Source: Bacteroidales bacterium (lineage in GTDB: Bacteria; Bacteroidota; Bacteroidia; Bacteroidales; Rikenellaceae). From it: 64,000 bases of DNA. Below, piece after piece: positions 9,110-18,125 of this stretch. The stretch lies in the NCBI GenBank assembly GCA_910574205.1, contig CAJSYJ010000002.1, positions 310,001 to 374,000 on the forward strand, given 5' to 3'. Numbering within the stretch: position 1 is the stretch's first letter; every line of letters begins with the position of its first letter. The notes under the pieces are model-generated. The model had not been told where the DNA came from. It saw nothing but the letters and a program-made list of their open reading frames with translations, and did no database searches. Position numbers and translations under genes: made by a program.

Positions 9110-9552
9110 ATCAGATCTTCACGTTGTTTCTTGTACAGTTCGTTGATTCTCTCCTTGTGCTGTTCCAGATGCTGGCGCAGCACGGTATCCACATATCCGC
9201 CTACTGAGATTTCCCCTCCGGCGATGTCGTTCACGATTCTGAGGATCTTGCCGTGGACGTCACGGCTGATATAGACACATTGGCGGGTCTTTATCTCGTT
9301 GCGGCGCAGGAATAGCTCGTTGTAGTCCTCGTCCTGCCTTTTCCGGCGTCCACTTTCCCTCTGCGCTTTTTCCCGTGTTACGGGTTGCACAGGAGATGGT
9401 TCCGGTGCGGCGGTGTCCTCTTCGGTCGGTGCAGCTGCGGGTACTTCCTGTGCGGGGCGCAGTGTCCCGTCCTGTGTGCGCCGCCCGATGGAGGCTAACA
9501 GCAGTTCCTCGTCGATGCCTTCCGTGTTCACTTTCCTGCTGCCCATGCTCAC
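9106..9552 (-). CDS. traB: TraB-position DUF3408 protein
   Basis: A 148-aa protein with a Pro/Ala/Glu-rich N-terminal half and a C-terminal DUF3408 domain (QCVYISRDVHGKILRIVNDI, then a helix ending in KKQREDL). The start overlaps the traA stop by 4 bp, giving tight traA-traB-traC coupling. Like its neighbour it resembles partner proteins of ParA-type ATPases. The paralogous pair shares the pattern of a beta strand followed by two helices. Confidence 0.82.
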   Translation of the reverse strand: MSMGSRKVNTEGIDEELLLASIGRRTQDGTLRPAQEVPAAAPTEEDTAAPEPSPVQPVTREKAQRESGRRKRQDEDYNELFLRRNEIKTRQCVYISRDVHGKILRIVNDIAGGEISVGGYVDTVLRQHLEQHKERINELYKKQREDLI

Positions 9553-10310
9553 TGCGGTCTGATGATGTCGCTTATCTCTTCGGAAAACTCCCGGATGCCA
9601 CTCCCTTTCAGCAGTGCCGTGTCCATCGGGAAGATGGTGGAGCGGAAAACGCTCTTGCGCTCTTCCGAAAGGTCACGGCGGAACTTCTTGCTGTCGGGCA
9701 AGCGGGTGGAAAGTACCGGAAAGCCCATTTCGGCTATCACTTCCTCGTAGATGCCGTACAAGTCGTTCCTCTCCCTGCCGTCCACCATCGTCCAGAACAG
9801 ATGCAGCCCCTTTGTTTTCGCCTGTCCGGTAGTCATCAGCCTGTCGCGGAACATCGTGACGAATTTCAGGGTACTCTCCACGACAAAGCGGTCGGCACTC
9901 AGCGGAGTGAAAATGTAGTCCATCTGCGAGAGCGTCTTTATCACGCCGTTGCTTCGGAGTGTGCCGGGCATGTCGAAGAACACCACGTCGGGTTTCACGT
10001 CCTCAGTGGCAATCATCCTCTCGGCATCGTCGAGGGCGTTCACCGCATTGCTTTTGACGATGGTGTAGGCGTTCTTTTTGATCCGGCGGAAATGGTCGCA
10101 AGCGAGAGCCTTGAAGTAGGTGCTGCTGTCGATAAGCCCCATTTCGTGTTCGCGCAGCCCGTGGATGCTGTGCTGCGGGTCGTCGCAGTCCACGACGGCG
10201 ACATTGTAGCCTTTCACGTTGTGCAGGTAGCTGGCGGCAAGTGCCGTGACAGTGGATTTGCCGATGCCACCTTTCTGTGTTGCGAATGCAACGAAGATTT
10301 CCTTACTCAT
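9549..10310 (-). CDS. traA: TraA, ParA/MinD-type ATPase
   Basis: A 253-aa ParA-family ATPase. The deviant Walker A motif KGGIGKST is near residues 13-20 and a Walker B-like VFFDMPGTL is at about residues 115-125. The start MSKEIFVAFATQKGG is chosen because ParA proteins begin with this strand; an in-frame extension to 10634 has no recognisable domain. It is first in the tra operon next to two DUF3408 genes, suggesting a role in positioning DNA or the mating apparatus. Confidence 0.93.
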   Translation of the reverse strand: MSKEIFVAFATQKGGIGKSTVTALAASYLHNVKGYNVAVVDCDDPQHSIHGLREHEMGLIDSSTYFKALACDHFRRIKKNAYTIVKSNAVNALDDAERMIATEDVKPDVVFFDMPGTLRSNGVIKTLSQMDYIFTPLSADRFVVESTLKFVTMFRDRLMTTGQAKTKGLHLFWTMVDGRERNDLYGIYEEVIAEMGFPVLSTRLPDSKKFRRDLSEERKSVFRSTIFPMDTALLKGSGIREFSEEISDIIRPQ

Positions 10311-10634
10311 AGTTCCATTTATTTTAATTGTTGATGATTTGTTTTTCTGTTTCCATACGGATTTGGCTGTCGCACCATCCGCTTCCGTGACTACACACGC
10401 AGGCGGGTCGTCGCGTATCCGGTTCTGTGGTGAAGCGGTGCGTCGGACAAATGGTGATTGACGACATTGCGTCATGAAGTCATTGAATCCATACGTCACC
10501 GAATTGTCGGAGAACCGGGTTTCCGACGGTTCGGGTATCCGTTTCGGCAAGTATCCGAAGAAGCGGATTTCCGGGTATTTGAATGTTCCGTTTATCATAT
10601 CTTCAAATCGTTCGTTTCTTGAATCATGCTGCAA
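10311..10634. other. traA upstream region, no gene assigned
   Basis: This stretch separates traA from the oriT-type region. It stays open in frame with traA on the minus strand for 108 codons, but the translation has no recognisable domain and ParA homologues start after it. It should contain the tra operon promoter; no clean TAnnTTTG box was found on the minus strand, which fits an operon that needs an activator. Confidence 0.4.
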
Positions 10635-11019
10635 ATAAACAAGTATATTTTGGAACCTGTATCACTTCTCCGGCAAGTGGCGGCACGTTGCGCCGGTTGG
10701 CAGTCATTGACCGGGTCAAGCATCTGTCCGATACCGCTTTAAGGGCGTAACTTTGCACCCGGACAGCAGGGTTCGCCGATGACGCGCGGCCCGGAGTCCT
10801 GAAAGGTATTTTCCCAATCCGTCCCCTGACGGATTTTTATGTTCACCTGAACATAGCAAGATGTCTTTTCAGCCGCTCAAAATATTTTGAGCAGCCACGA
10901 AAAGCACTTGCCCTTGCAGGGGGCGGGCTTTCCCTCCGAAGTCGGGAAGCCTTTCAGAACTGCGGTGCTGTAATCCGAAGCGGCGGCTTATGCCGTCAAT
11001 CCGCTAAATCCAAAGTAAT
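10635..11019 (+). other. oriT-type intergenic region with hairpins and mob promoter
   Basis: The gap between the divergent traA and mobA genes. It holds a Bacteroidetes -7 box TAACTTTG at 10748-10755 facing mobA, a hairpin ATCCGTC/GACGGAT at 10817-10834 followed by a T-run (terminator-like), a perfect inverted repeat TATGTTCA-CC-TGAACATA at 10838-10855, and an 18-bp perfect palindrome GCTCAAAATATTTTGAGC at 10875-10892. Relaxases of this class act at an oriT beside their own genes, so the palindromes are good oriT candidates. The nick site cannot be placed by eye. Confidence 0.6.
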
Positions 11020-11448
11020 ATGAAAGAGAAAAGGAAAAGCAAATCAGGGAGAAATCCCAAACTTGATCCGGCGGTGTACCGGTACACCGTCCGTTTCAAC
11101 GAGGAGGAACACAACCGTTTCCTCGCCATGTTCGGAAAATCGGGTGTCTATGCACGGTCTGTTTTCCTCAAAGCGCACTTCTTCGGGCAACCGTTCAAGG
11201 TGCTGAAGGTGGACAAGACGTTGGTGGACTATTACACCAAACTGTCGGATTTTCATGCACAATTCCGTGCCGTGGGTACGAATTACAACCAAGTCGTGAA
11301 GGAACTGAGGCTGCATTTTTCAGAGAAAAAGGCGATGGCGTTGCTCTACAAATTAGAGCAACACACCGTCGAACTCGTGAAACTGAGCCGCCGGATTGTG
11401 GAACTTTCAAGGGAAATGGAGGCAAAATGGTCGCAAAAATCAGTGTAG
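11020..11448 (+). CDS. mobA: MobA relaxosome accessory protein
   Basis: A 142-aa basic protein (N-terminus KEKRKSKSGRNPK) with the pattern of MobC/ribbon-helix-helix accessory proteins (YRYTVRFNEEEHNRFLAMF) followed by a helical C-terminus. Such proteins bind oriT and help the relaxase. It overlaps mobB by 22 bp. The motif CCGCTAAATCCAAAGTA sits 2 bp before the start codon. Name follows the CTnDOT order mobA-mobB-mobC. Confidence 0.88.
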   Translation: MKEKRKSKSGRNPKLDPAVYRYTVRFNEEEHNRFLAMFGKSGVYARSVFLKAHFFGQPFKVLKVDKTLVDYYTKLSDFHAQFRAVGTNYNQVVKELRLHFSEKKAMALLYKLEQHTVELVKLSRRIVELSREMEAKWSQKSV

Positions 11449-12674
11449 GAAGTTCGTTGTACGGCGCGATTGCCTACAACGGGGAGAAGATTAACGAGGC
11501 GCAGGGGCGGCTTCTCACCACCAACCGCATCTACAATGACGGTTCGGGAACGGTGGACATAGGCAAGGCGATGGAGGGTTTTCTCACCTTCCTGCCACCG
11601 CAGATGAAGATCGAGAAGCCGGTGGTGCATATCTCTCTCAACCCGCACCCGGAGGATGTGCTGACCGATATTGAGTTGCAGAATATCGCCCGCGAGTATC
11701 TGGAAAAACTCGGTTTCGGAAACCAGCCTTATCTTGTATTCAAGCACGAGGACATCGACCGCCACCACCTGCACATCGTGACGGTCAACGTGGACGAGAA
11801 CGGGAAAAGGCTCAACCGGGATTTTCTCTACCGCCGCAGCGACCGTATCCGCAGGGAACTGGAACAGAAGTACGGATTGCATCCGGCAGAACGTAAAAAT
11901 CAGAGATTGGATAATCCGTTGCGCAAGGTGGCCGCATCGGCAGGTGATGTGAAGAAGCAGGTAGGCAACACCGTGAAGGCTCTGAATGGGCAGTACCGTT
12001 TCCAGACGATGGGCGAATACCGTGCGCTCCTTTCCTTATATAATATGACGGTGGAGGAAGCGAGGGGCAACGTGCGCGGACGGGAGTATCACGGGCTGGT
12101 CTATTCCGTCACGGACGACAAGGGTAACAAGGTGGGCAACCCGTTCAAATCCTCGCTTTTCGGGAAGTCCGCAGGCTATGAAGCCGTACAGAAGAAGTTT
12201 GTCCGTTCCAAATCGGAAATCAAGGATAGGAAACTGGCAGACATGACGAAACGCACCGTCCTTTCCGTGCTGCAAGGCACTTATGACAAGGACAAATTTG
12301 TATCCCAACTCAAAGAGAAGGGCATCGACACCGTACTGCGCTACACAGAGGAAGGGCGCATCTATGGGGCTACCTTCATCGACCACCGCACGGGATGCGT
12401 GCTGAACGGTTCGCGCATGGGTAAGGAGCTTTCGGCGAATGCCTTGCAGGAACACTTCACCCTGCCATACGCCGGACAACCGCCGATACCGCTATCCATC
12501 CCTGTGGATGCTGCGGACAAGGCACACGGGCAGACCGCCTACGACAGTGAAGATATATCGGGCGGTATGGGCTTGCTCACTCCCGAAGGTCCGGCGGTAG
12601 ATGCCGAGGAAGAGGCTTTCATCCGGGCGATGAAGCGCAAAAAGAAGAAAAAACGCAAGGGCTTGGGTATGTAA
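11427..12674 (+). CDS. mobB: MobB relaxase
   Basis: A 415-aa relaxase/mobilization nuclease. The N-terminal domain shows the candidate nucleophile Tyr in SSLYGAIAYNG, and the metal-binding motif 3 DRHHLHIVTVNV near residue 112, as in MOB-P type relaxases (Pfam Relaxase). It nicks oriT and pilots the strand into the recipient. The C-terminus ends in a Lys/Arg-rich tail. It lies between the accessory protein MobA and the coupling protein MobC. Confidence 0.95.
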   Translation: MVAKISVGSSLYGAIAYNGEKINEAQGRLLTTNRIYNDGSGTVDIGKAMEGFLTFLPPQMKIEKPVVHISLNPHPEDVLTDIELQNIAREYLEKLGFGNQPYLVFKHEDIDRHHLHIVTVNVDENGKRLNRDFLYRRSDRIRRELEQKYGLHPAERKNQRLDNPLRKVAASAGDVKKQVGNTVKALNGQYRFQTMGEYRALLSLYNMTVEEARGNVRGREYHGLVYSVTDDKGNKVGNPFKSSLFGKSAGYEAVQKKFVRSKSEIKDRKLADMTKRTVLSVLQGTYDKDKFVSQLKEKGIDTVLRYTEEGRIYGATFIDHRTGCVLNGSRMGKELSANALQEHFTLPYAGQPPIPLSIPVDAADKAHGQTAYDSEDISGGMGLLTPEGPAVDAEEEAFIRAMKRKKKKKRKGLGM

Positions 12675-12704
12675 TCAGAGTATCAACAATTAAAAAATCA
12701 ATGT

Positions 12705-14723
12705 ATGTCACAACAAGAAGACGATTTGAGGGCATTGGCGAAAATCATGGATTTTCTGCGTGCCGTGAGTATCATTTTAGTGGTCATGAACGTGTACTGG
12801 TTCTGCTACGAAGCCATCCGGCTGTGGGGCGTGAACATCGGCGTGGTGGACAAAATCCTTCTGAACTTCGACCGCACGGCGGGGCTGTTCCATTCCATTC
12901 TCTACACGAAGCTGTTTTCCGTCCTTTTGCTTGCCTTGTCCTGTCTGGGTACGAAGGGTGTCAAGGGTGAGAAAATCACTTGGGGGAGAATCTGGACAGC
13001 ATTTGCCGTCGGGTTCGTGCTGTTTTTCCTGAACTGGTGGTTGCTGCCCCTGCCGCTGCCGCTTGAAGCGGTGACGGGACTGTATGTCCTTACCATTGGA
13101 ACGGGCTATGTCTGCCTGTTGATGGGTGGTCTGTGGATGAGCCGCCTGTTGAAACACAATTTGATGGAGGATGTTTTCAACAACGAGAACGAGAGTTTCA
13201 TGCAGGAAACGAGGCTTATCGAAAGCGAGTATTCGGTCAATCTGCCGACACGTTTCTATTACAGGAAACGCTGGAACAACGGTTGGATCAATGTAGTTAA
13301 TCCCTTCCGTGCGTCCATCGTGTTGGGTACGCCGGGCAGCGGCAAGTCCTATGCCGTGGTAAACAATTTTATCAAGCAACAGATTGAAAAGGGCTTTAGT
13401 CAATACATCTACGATTTCAAGTATCCCGACCTATCTACTATTGCCTACAACCATTTGCTGAACCACCCGGACGGCTACAAGGTAAAGCCGAAGTTCTATG
13501 TGATCAACTTCGACGACCCGCGACGCTCTCATCGGTGCAATCCCATTCACCCGGATTTTATGGAAGATATTACGGATGCCTATGAGAGTGCCTACACAAT
13601 AATGCTCAACCTCAATAAAACGTGGGTGCAAAAGCAGGGCGACTTCTTCGTGGAGTCACCTATCATTCTGTTTGCCAGTATTATCTGGTATCTCAAAATC
13701 TATCAGAACGGGAAGTTTTGCACGTTTCCCCATGCTATCGAGTTTCTGAACCGCCGTTACGAGGATATATTTCCGATACTGACCTCTTATCCGGAGCTGG
13801 AGAACTACCTTTCGCCGTTCATGGATGCGTGGCTTGGAGGGGCTGCGGAGCAGCTCATGGGTCAGATAGCGTCGGCAAAAATCCCGCTTTCGAGGATGAT
13901 TTCACCGCAGCTCTACTGGGTGATGTCAGACAGCGAGTTTACGCTGGACATCAACAATCCCGAAGAGCCGAAAATCCTCTGCGTGGGTAACAATCCCGAC
14001 CGTCAGAATATCTACGGTGCGGCACTCGGTCTGTATAATTCCCGTATCGTGAAGCTCATCAACAAGAAGGGGATGCTGAAGTCATCGGTCATCATCGACG
14101 AGTTGCCCACAATATACTTCAAAGGGTTGGACAATCTTATAGCTACCGCCCGAAGCAACAAGGTTGCCGTGTGTCTGGGCTTTCAGGATTTCAGCCAGTT
14201 AGTGCGTGACTACGGGGACAAAGAGGCGAAAGTGGTGATGAACACTGTCGGCAATATTTTCTCCGGTCAGGTGGTGGGGGAAACAGCCAAGACGCTCTCC
14301 GAGCGGTTCGGTAAGGTGTTGCAGAAACGGCAGTCCATCTCCATCAACCGGCAGGATGTTTCCACCTCCATCAACACGCAGATGGACGCGCTCATTCCAC
14401 CGAGTAAGATTTCCGGGCTTACGCAGGGAATGTTTGTCGGTTCTGTATCCGACAACTTCAACGAGCGTATCGAGCAGAAGATTTTTCATTGCGAGATTGT
14501 GGTGGATGCCGAAAAGGTGAAACGGGAAGAAAGTGCCTACAAGAAAATTCCCGTCATTACAAACTTCACGGACGAGGACGGCAACGACCGCATGAAGGAA
14601 ACGGTGCAGGCGAACTACCGGCGCATCAAGGAAGAGGTGAAGCAGATTGTGCAGGAGGAACTGGAGCGTATCAAAAACGATCCGGTGCTGTGTAAACTGC
14701 TACCAGATAATGAGACTGTCTAA
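12705..14723 (+). CDS. mobC: MobC, TraG/VirD4-type coupling protein
   Basis: A 672-aa coupling protein that links the relaxosome to the secretion channel. It has N-terminal membrane helices (within about residues 20-145), Walker A GTPGSGKS near residues 208-215, and a Walker B-type SVIIDELPTIYF near residue 463. The last codons and stop (GTCTAA) are part of the left inverted repeat of the small element at 14717-14849, so its C-terminus may differ from relatives that lack the insertion. Confidence 0.95.
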   Translation: MSQQEDDLRALAKIMDFLRAVSIILVVMNVYWFCYEAIRLWGVNIGVVDKILLNFDRTAGLFHSILYTKLFSVLLLALSCLGTKGVKGEKITWGRIWTAFAVGFVLFFLNWWLLPLPLPLEAVTGLYVLTIGTGYVCLLMGGLWMSRLLKHNLMEDVFNNENESFMQETRLIESEYSVNLPTRFYYRKRWNNGWINVVNPFRASIVLGTPGSGKSYAVVNNFIKQQIEKGFSQYIYDFKYPDLSTIAYNHLLNHPDGYKVKPKFYVINFDDPRRSHRCNPIHPDFMEDITDAYESAYTIMLNLNKTWVQKQGDFFVESPIILFASIIWYLKIYQNGKFCTFPHAIEFLNRRYEDIFPILTSYPELENYLSPFMDAWLGGAAEQLMGQIASAKIPLSRMISPQLYWVMSDSEFTLDINNPEEPKILCVGNNPDRQNIYGAALGLYNSRIVKLINKKGMLKSSVIIDELPTIYFKGLDNLIATARSNKVAVCLGFQDFSQLVRDYGDKEAKVVMNTVGNIFSGQVVGETAKTLSERFGKVLQKRQSISINRQDVSTSINTQMDALIPPSKISGLTQGMFVGSVSDNFNERIEQKIFHCEIVVDAEKVKREESAYKKIPVITNFTDEDGNDRMKETVQANYRRIKEEVKQIVQEELERIKNDPVLCKLLPDNETV

Positions 14724-14849
14724 CAAGTCCCCAAAATTGAAAATTATCCCTATCGAAGTTTGAAGTGACCCCCAAAAGTTGGATACAATTTTTTTGGGGG
14801 GCACTTCAGTTCTGACGGGTAAAATCGTAAAATTCGGACTTGTTAGACA
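14717..14849. mobile_element. 133-bp inverted-repeat element (MITE-like or IS remnant)
   Basis: A perfect 14-bp terminal inverted repeat, TGTCTAACAAGTCC at 14717-14730 and its complement at 14836-14849, encloses a second hairpin: GAAGTGACCCCCAAAA (14762-14777) against TTTTGGGGGGCACTTC (14792-14807), 15 of 16 paired. The inner sequence CCCCCAAAAGTTGGATAC resembles ends of IS3-family elements of Bacteroidetes (from memory, not checked). It has no coding capacity. It lies between two convergent genes and its G/C-rich hairpin with A/T tracts could also end transcription from both sides. Confidence 0.7.
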
Positions 14850-14854
14850 AATAC

Positions 14855-17800
14855 TTACGCGGTTTCAACCTCAGGTACTGAATCTATCGAATTGACAAAT
14901 TTAACCAATTGCGGATCTGAATCTTTTTGTATGAGGTTTCGGAGACTCTTTTTCAATTCATAAGCATCATCCCCTGCTGTATTTATTAAATCCATATAAA
15001 AATCTTTGTTTTGCAGAATCAATGAACGGCATGCCCCATCGGAAATTACAGGTTTCACTATTTTATCAATAACGTCTCCAGCTTGACTTTTCAAATTACC
15101 ATGCGATCTAAGCCATGTTTCGAAAAATTGAAACTTTATTGCATTGATAGTCTTTTTACCGATGCAGAAATCATTTCTTATATCGGTAACTGTCGATTTA
15201 ATTTTTCGTTTATCCAATCTTTCAACTATATTCTTGAAACAATTAGGGAAAGGATTCAAACTTTGAGTTCCAGAAGCAATATCCATCAGAATCTTTTTGC
15301 CAAATTCAGTCAAGTTATCTGGCAAGAATTTGATTTTAGCCAGTAAATGTTTTATTGCGACAAACCAATAATATGATGTATGTGCTGTTCTTTGGGCGTA
15401 TAATGTATCAACACTTATTTCAGACAACGCTTCGAACGCTATTTTATTGATATGATCGGTCAGGACATTGCTTATTTTAGTGGTCAAATCGTAAAAAGAT
15501 GCGTCAGGAATTACATCTTTAATATTGTTCTTAGTGATATACTTATCCAAATCGGTATTCCACTCTGCTAAATGCTCGATAAATACCTCATCCGTTACAC
15601 CTATTCTGTTCTTAATATCTTCAAATTGGGGCAATATGTCTGAGAGCAATAATTTATAGCCAAGTTTATGATTTACCATGTATTGTAGTGTTTCATTTAA
15701 TAGCGGTATATTCCATCCCACACTATTTACTAATAAGTCTCCATGATCCACATAATAGTCCATGAGTTCTGCAACATATTTTATATCTCCACCCTCTATT
15801 AAGGAAACGGAATGACCATGTGCCAATTGCATGGCGACTAAATCGTAATATCCAGACTCTTTAATGTTTCGGCCATCAGTTTCTAATTCAGAATGCAACT
15901 GATTTATGTAGGTTGAATCTAACGTTACAGGTAAAGGTCTTTCTTCGTCAGATGCCAATAAACGATAGGTTGTAAATATAGCCCCTATATTATCTTTATT
16001 TACATTCTGTTCATCAATGCAATTCGTGATCGCTTGCAAAAGCGTTGGAAACGTATAGGTAGAATTATCTTTTAACGTTTTTACAATATCTGCATGGTCG
16101 AAATTATCGGGTAGTAAGTTTGCCAAATAATTATCGAGCGCCTCCGAATTTGTTGCTACTTGATAATATTTATATGCTTTAGTTGTCGCGTTATCCCGAT
16201 AGGCAGCATCTGTTGCATTTGCAGCTTGAATATAATCGATAAATGTATTTGGCTTGACTGTTTTTGCTTCAATCAATGACGTAAAATCGCACGCCAACTT
16301 ATTTTGCGCAATAAACCTGTCTATTGCATCTAACGTTTTGAAATAGTCGCCGCCATTGAAGTCATTGAACCGAACTATCTTCTTATATAATTGAGCAATC
16401 ACATGGTTTTGGCTTTCCGTGTCTAAATGCAACAGCAGTTCTTGGTATTCGACAGGGAACACCTGCTTCTCTATGGATTCTTTTAATTTCAATTGTGCTA
16501 TTCTTTGCCATACACGCAGAATAACATCGCTCTTTCGAGTTAATTTATGCAAACAATGTATAATCTTATCGATAAGCGCATTGTCCATACATTGTATAAC
16601 TTCTTCTAATACAGTGTCAAATTGTTTATTAGTCTCTGCATATTGATTTATGTCGTGGTCTTCTTCTCCGTTGATGCAGCCTTCAATATATTTTTTCAAT
16701 GGAATTTGTCGAGCATCTTCAACATCGACACCATATACCAAAGCTGCAATTTCGCGTTGTGTTTGCAGATCATTGTTAATTATTGTTTGAATGCCATTCA
16801 GATAGTCGCCGGACAATATTTGTTCTACTGGATTTGCCAGAATATCCGTCTTCTTCAAACAGAACAATGCTATGTTTATCATCAAAATTTCGTTACACCA
16901 CTCTTGTTTAAGAGCGACCATCTCATTGATATATGATATAATTTCCCTAACATTGGCATTAGGATTTACCAATCTGAATATCCGATTTATAGTTTCTTTC
17001 GCTTCATTTTCTGTTTCTCCAAATGCTTCAACAAACAGTTTGTTGAATATACTTCGATAGTCGGTAATAACAGGAGGAGCAACACGATAAACAATAGGGA
17101 AAGTTTTATTGATAAAATACTTGGTCAGTTGTTTCGTTTGTTCGTCGGTCTCATCTCCGAATGCACAAGCTAAATGTGTTTCATCGAAAGGAATAACAGC
17201 CCAAACATTTTCAAAACCGCTATCGGCGAAGAACGTATGGATAGAAGACCATAATTCTTTTACTTTTTCAGCGGGGAGACGATCCATGTTGTCAAAAACA
17301 AGGACTAATTTACGTTGTCCTTTTTCCTTGATAAAATCAGAAATGTCTTGCATCCATGTTTTGAACTCGTAAACCGTTGGTTCGTCTTCGCTCAAAGTCT
17401 CATAGCAAACGTCCTTTTCGACTTTATCTTGATAAATAGCTAACATATAACTCCATCCATATTTATGATCTTTGCTATATGCCCATTTCCAAACGCACAA
17501 TGCAATAAGAACTGGCAGTGCAGCTATGATAATAGACAATAAAGAAAACCACCATGTTGTGGGTGTAGGTTTTACTGCATACGCAATAAATGTAAATATC
17601 GGAGTTAAAACTGCAACCAAAAATGCCGCAACCATACCATTACTGATAAGGGGATATTTTTCGGTTACGGTCTCCGTTTTACGGGCTAATAAATATTTCA
17701 GCTTTTCAGACCATGATACGGTTTTCGTACCTCCACCTTTGACTTTTATTGTTGCATTTCCAGATAGGATACCATCATCAATAAGTTTGCTTGTAAGCAA

Positions 17801-18109
17801 TTCCAATATAGAGCGGCGTTGCAAGTCCTCTTGATGTCCCCATGCGTCATACTCAAAAAAGTAATAGTCGTCTGATAATTCACGTTCCAACATTTTAACC
17901 ACGTTGGATTTTCCAGATCCCCAAATACCTTCGATGCCGATAATTCGAGGTAAAGTACATTCCTCATCCAATGAATCATTCTGACAAAAATGGCGAGCAA
18001 TAGTTTTTGCCAACCTTTCTTGCGAACCTCCATCGAATTTGTCAATACCACACGGTTTATTTTGGATAAACCGCGGATATTGCTGTTTGGATTGTAGTTT
18101 TGTTTCCAT
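14855..18109 (-). CDS. KAP-family P-loop NTPase (cargo)
   Basis: A 1084-aa KAP NTPase. Walker A GIWGSGKS is at residues 61-68 and Walker B LVLVFDNMDRL near 268-278. Between them lie two membrane helices (about 156-179 and 186-209), the insertion that defines KAP proteins such as PifA of the F plasmid. The remaining 700 residues are helical with no recognised domain. The gene is much more AT-rich than the tra/mob genes, a sign of separate origin. It starts 16 bp after the DUF4143 ATPase gene and should share its promoter. Some KAP proteins exclude phages; that role here is only inferred. Confidence 0.88.
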   Translation of the reverse strand: METKLQSKQQYPRFIQNKPCGIDKFDGGSQERLAKTIARHFCQNDSLDEECTLPRIIGIEGIWGSGKSNVVKMLERELSDDYYFFEYDAWGHQEDLQRRSILELLTSKLIDDGILSGNATIKVKGGGTKTVSWSEKLKYLLARKTETVTEKYPLISNGMVAAFLVAVLTPIFTFIAYAVKPTPTTWWFSLLSIIIAALPVLIALCVWKWAYSKDHKYGWSYMLAIYQDKVEKDVCYETLSEDEPTVYEFKTWMQDISDFIKEKGQRKLVLVFDNMDRLPAEKVKELWSSIHTFFADSGFENVWAVIPFDETHLACAFGDETDEQTKQLTKYFINKTFPIVYRVAPPVITDYRSIFNKLFVEAFGETENEAKETINRIFRLVNPNANVREIISYINEMVALKQEWCNEILMINIALFCLKKTDILANPVEQILSGDYLNGIQTIINNDLQTQREIAALVYGVDVEDARQIPLKKYIEGCINGEEDHDINQYAETNKQFDTVLEEVIQCMDNALIDKIIHCLHKLTRKSDVILRVWQRIAQLKLKESIEKQVFPVEYQELLLHLDTESQNHVIAQLYKKIVRFNDFNGGDYFKTLDAIDRFIAQNKLACDFTSLIEAKTVKPNTFIDYIQAANATDAAYRDNATTKAYKYYQVATNSEALDNYLANLLPDNFDHADIVKTLKDNSTYTFPTLLQAITNCIDEQNVNKDNIGAIFTTYRLLASDEERPLPVTLDSTYINQLHSELETDGRNIKESGYYDLVAMQLAHGHSVSLIEGGDIKYVAELMDYYVDHGDLLVNSVGWNIPLLNETLQYMVNHKLGYKLLLSDILPQFEDIKNRIGVTDEVFIEHLAEWNTDLDKYITKNNIKDVIPDASFYDLTTKISNVLTDHINKIAFEALSEISVDTLYAQRTAHTSYYWFVAIKHLLAKIKFLPDNLTEFGKKILMDIASGTQSLNPFPNCFKNIVERLDKRKIKSTVTDIRNDFCIGKKTINAIKFQFFETWLRSHGNLKSQAGDVIDKIVKPVISDGACRSLILQNKDFYMDLINTAGDDAYELKKSLRNLIQKDSDPQLVKFVNSIDSVPEVETA

Positions 18110-18125
18110 ATACGTAATTTATTGA

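Noticed and set aside
10311..10634. In-frame N-terminal extension of TraA by 108 codons
   Set aside because: ParA proteins begin at the MSKEIF strand; the extension has no domain and lies in the operon's upstream region.
10747..10756. GTAACTTTGC as a second attachment core
   Set aside because: It lies inside the element between traA and mobA and fits as the mob promoter -7 box.
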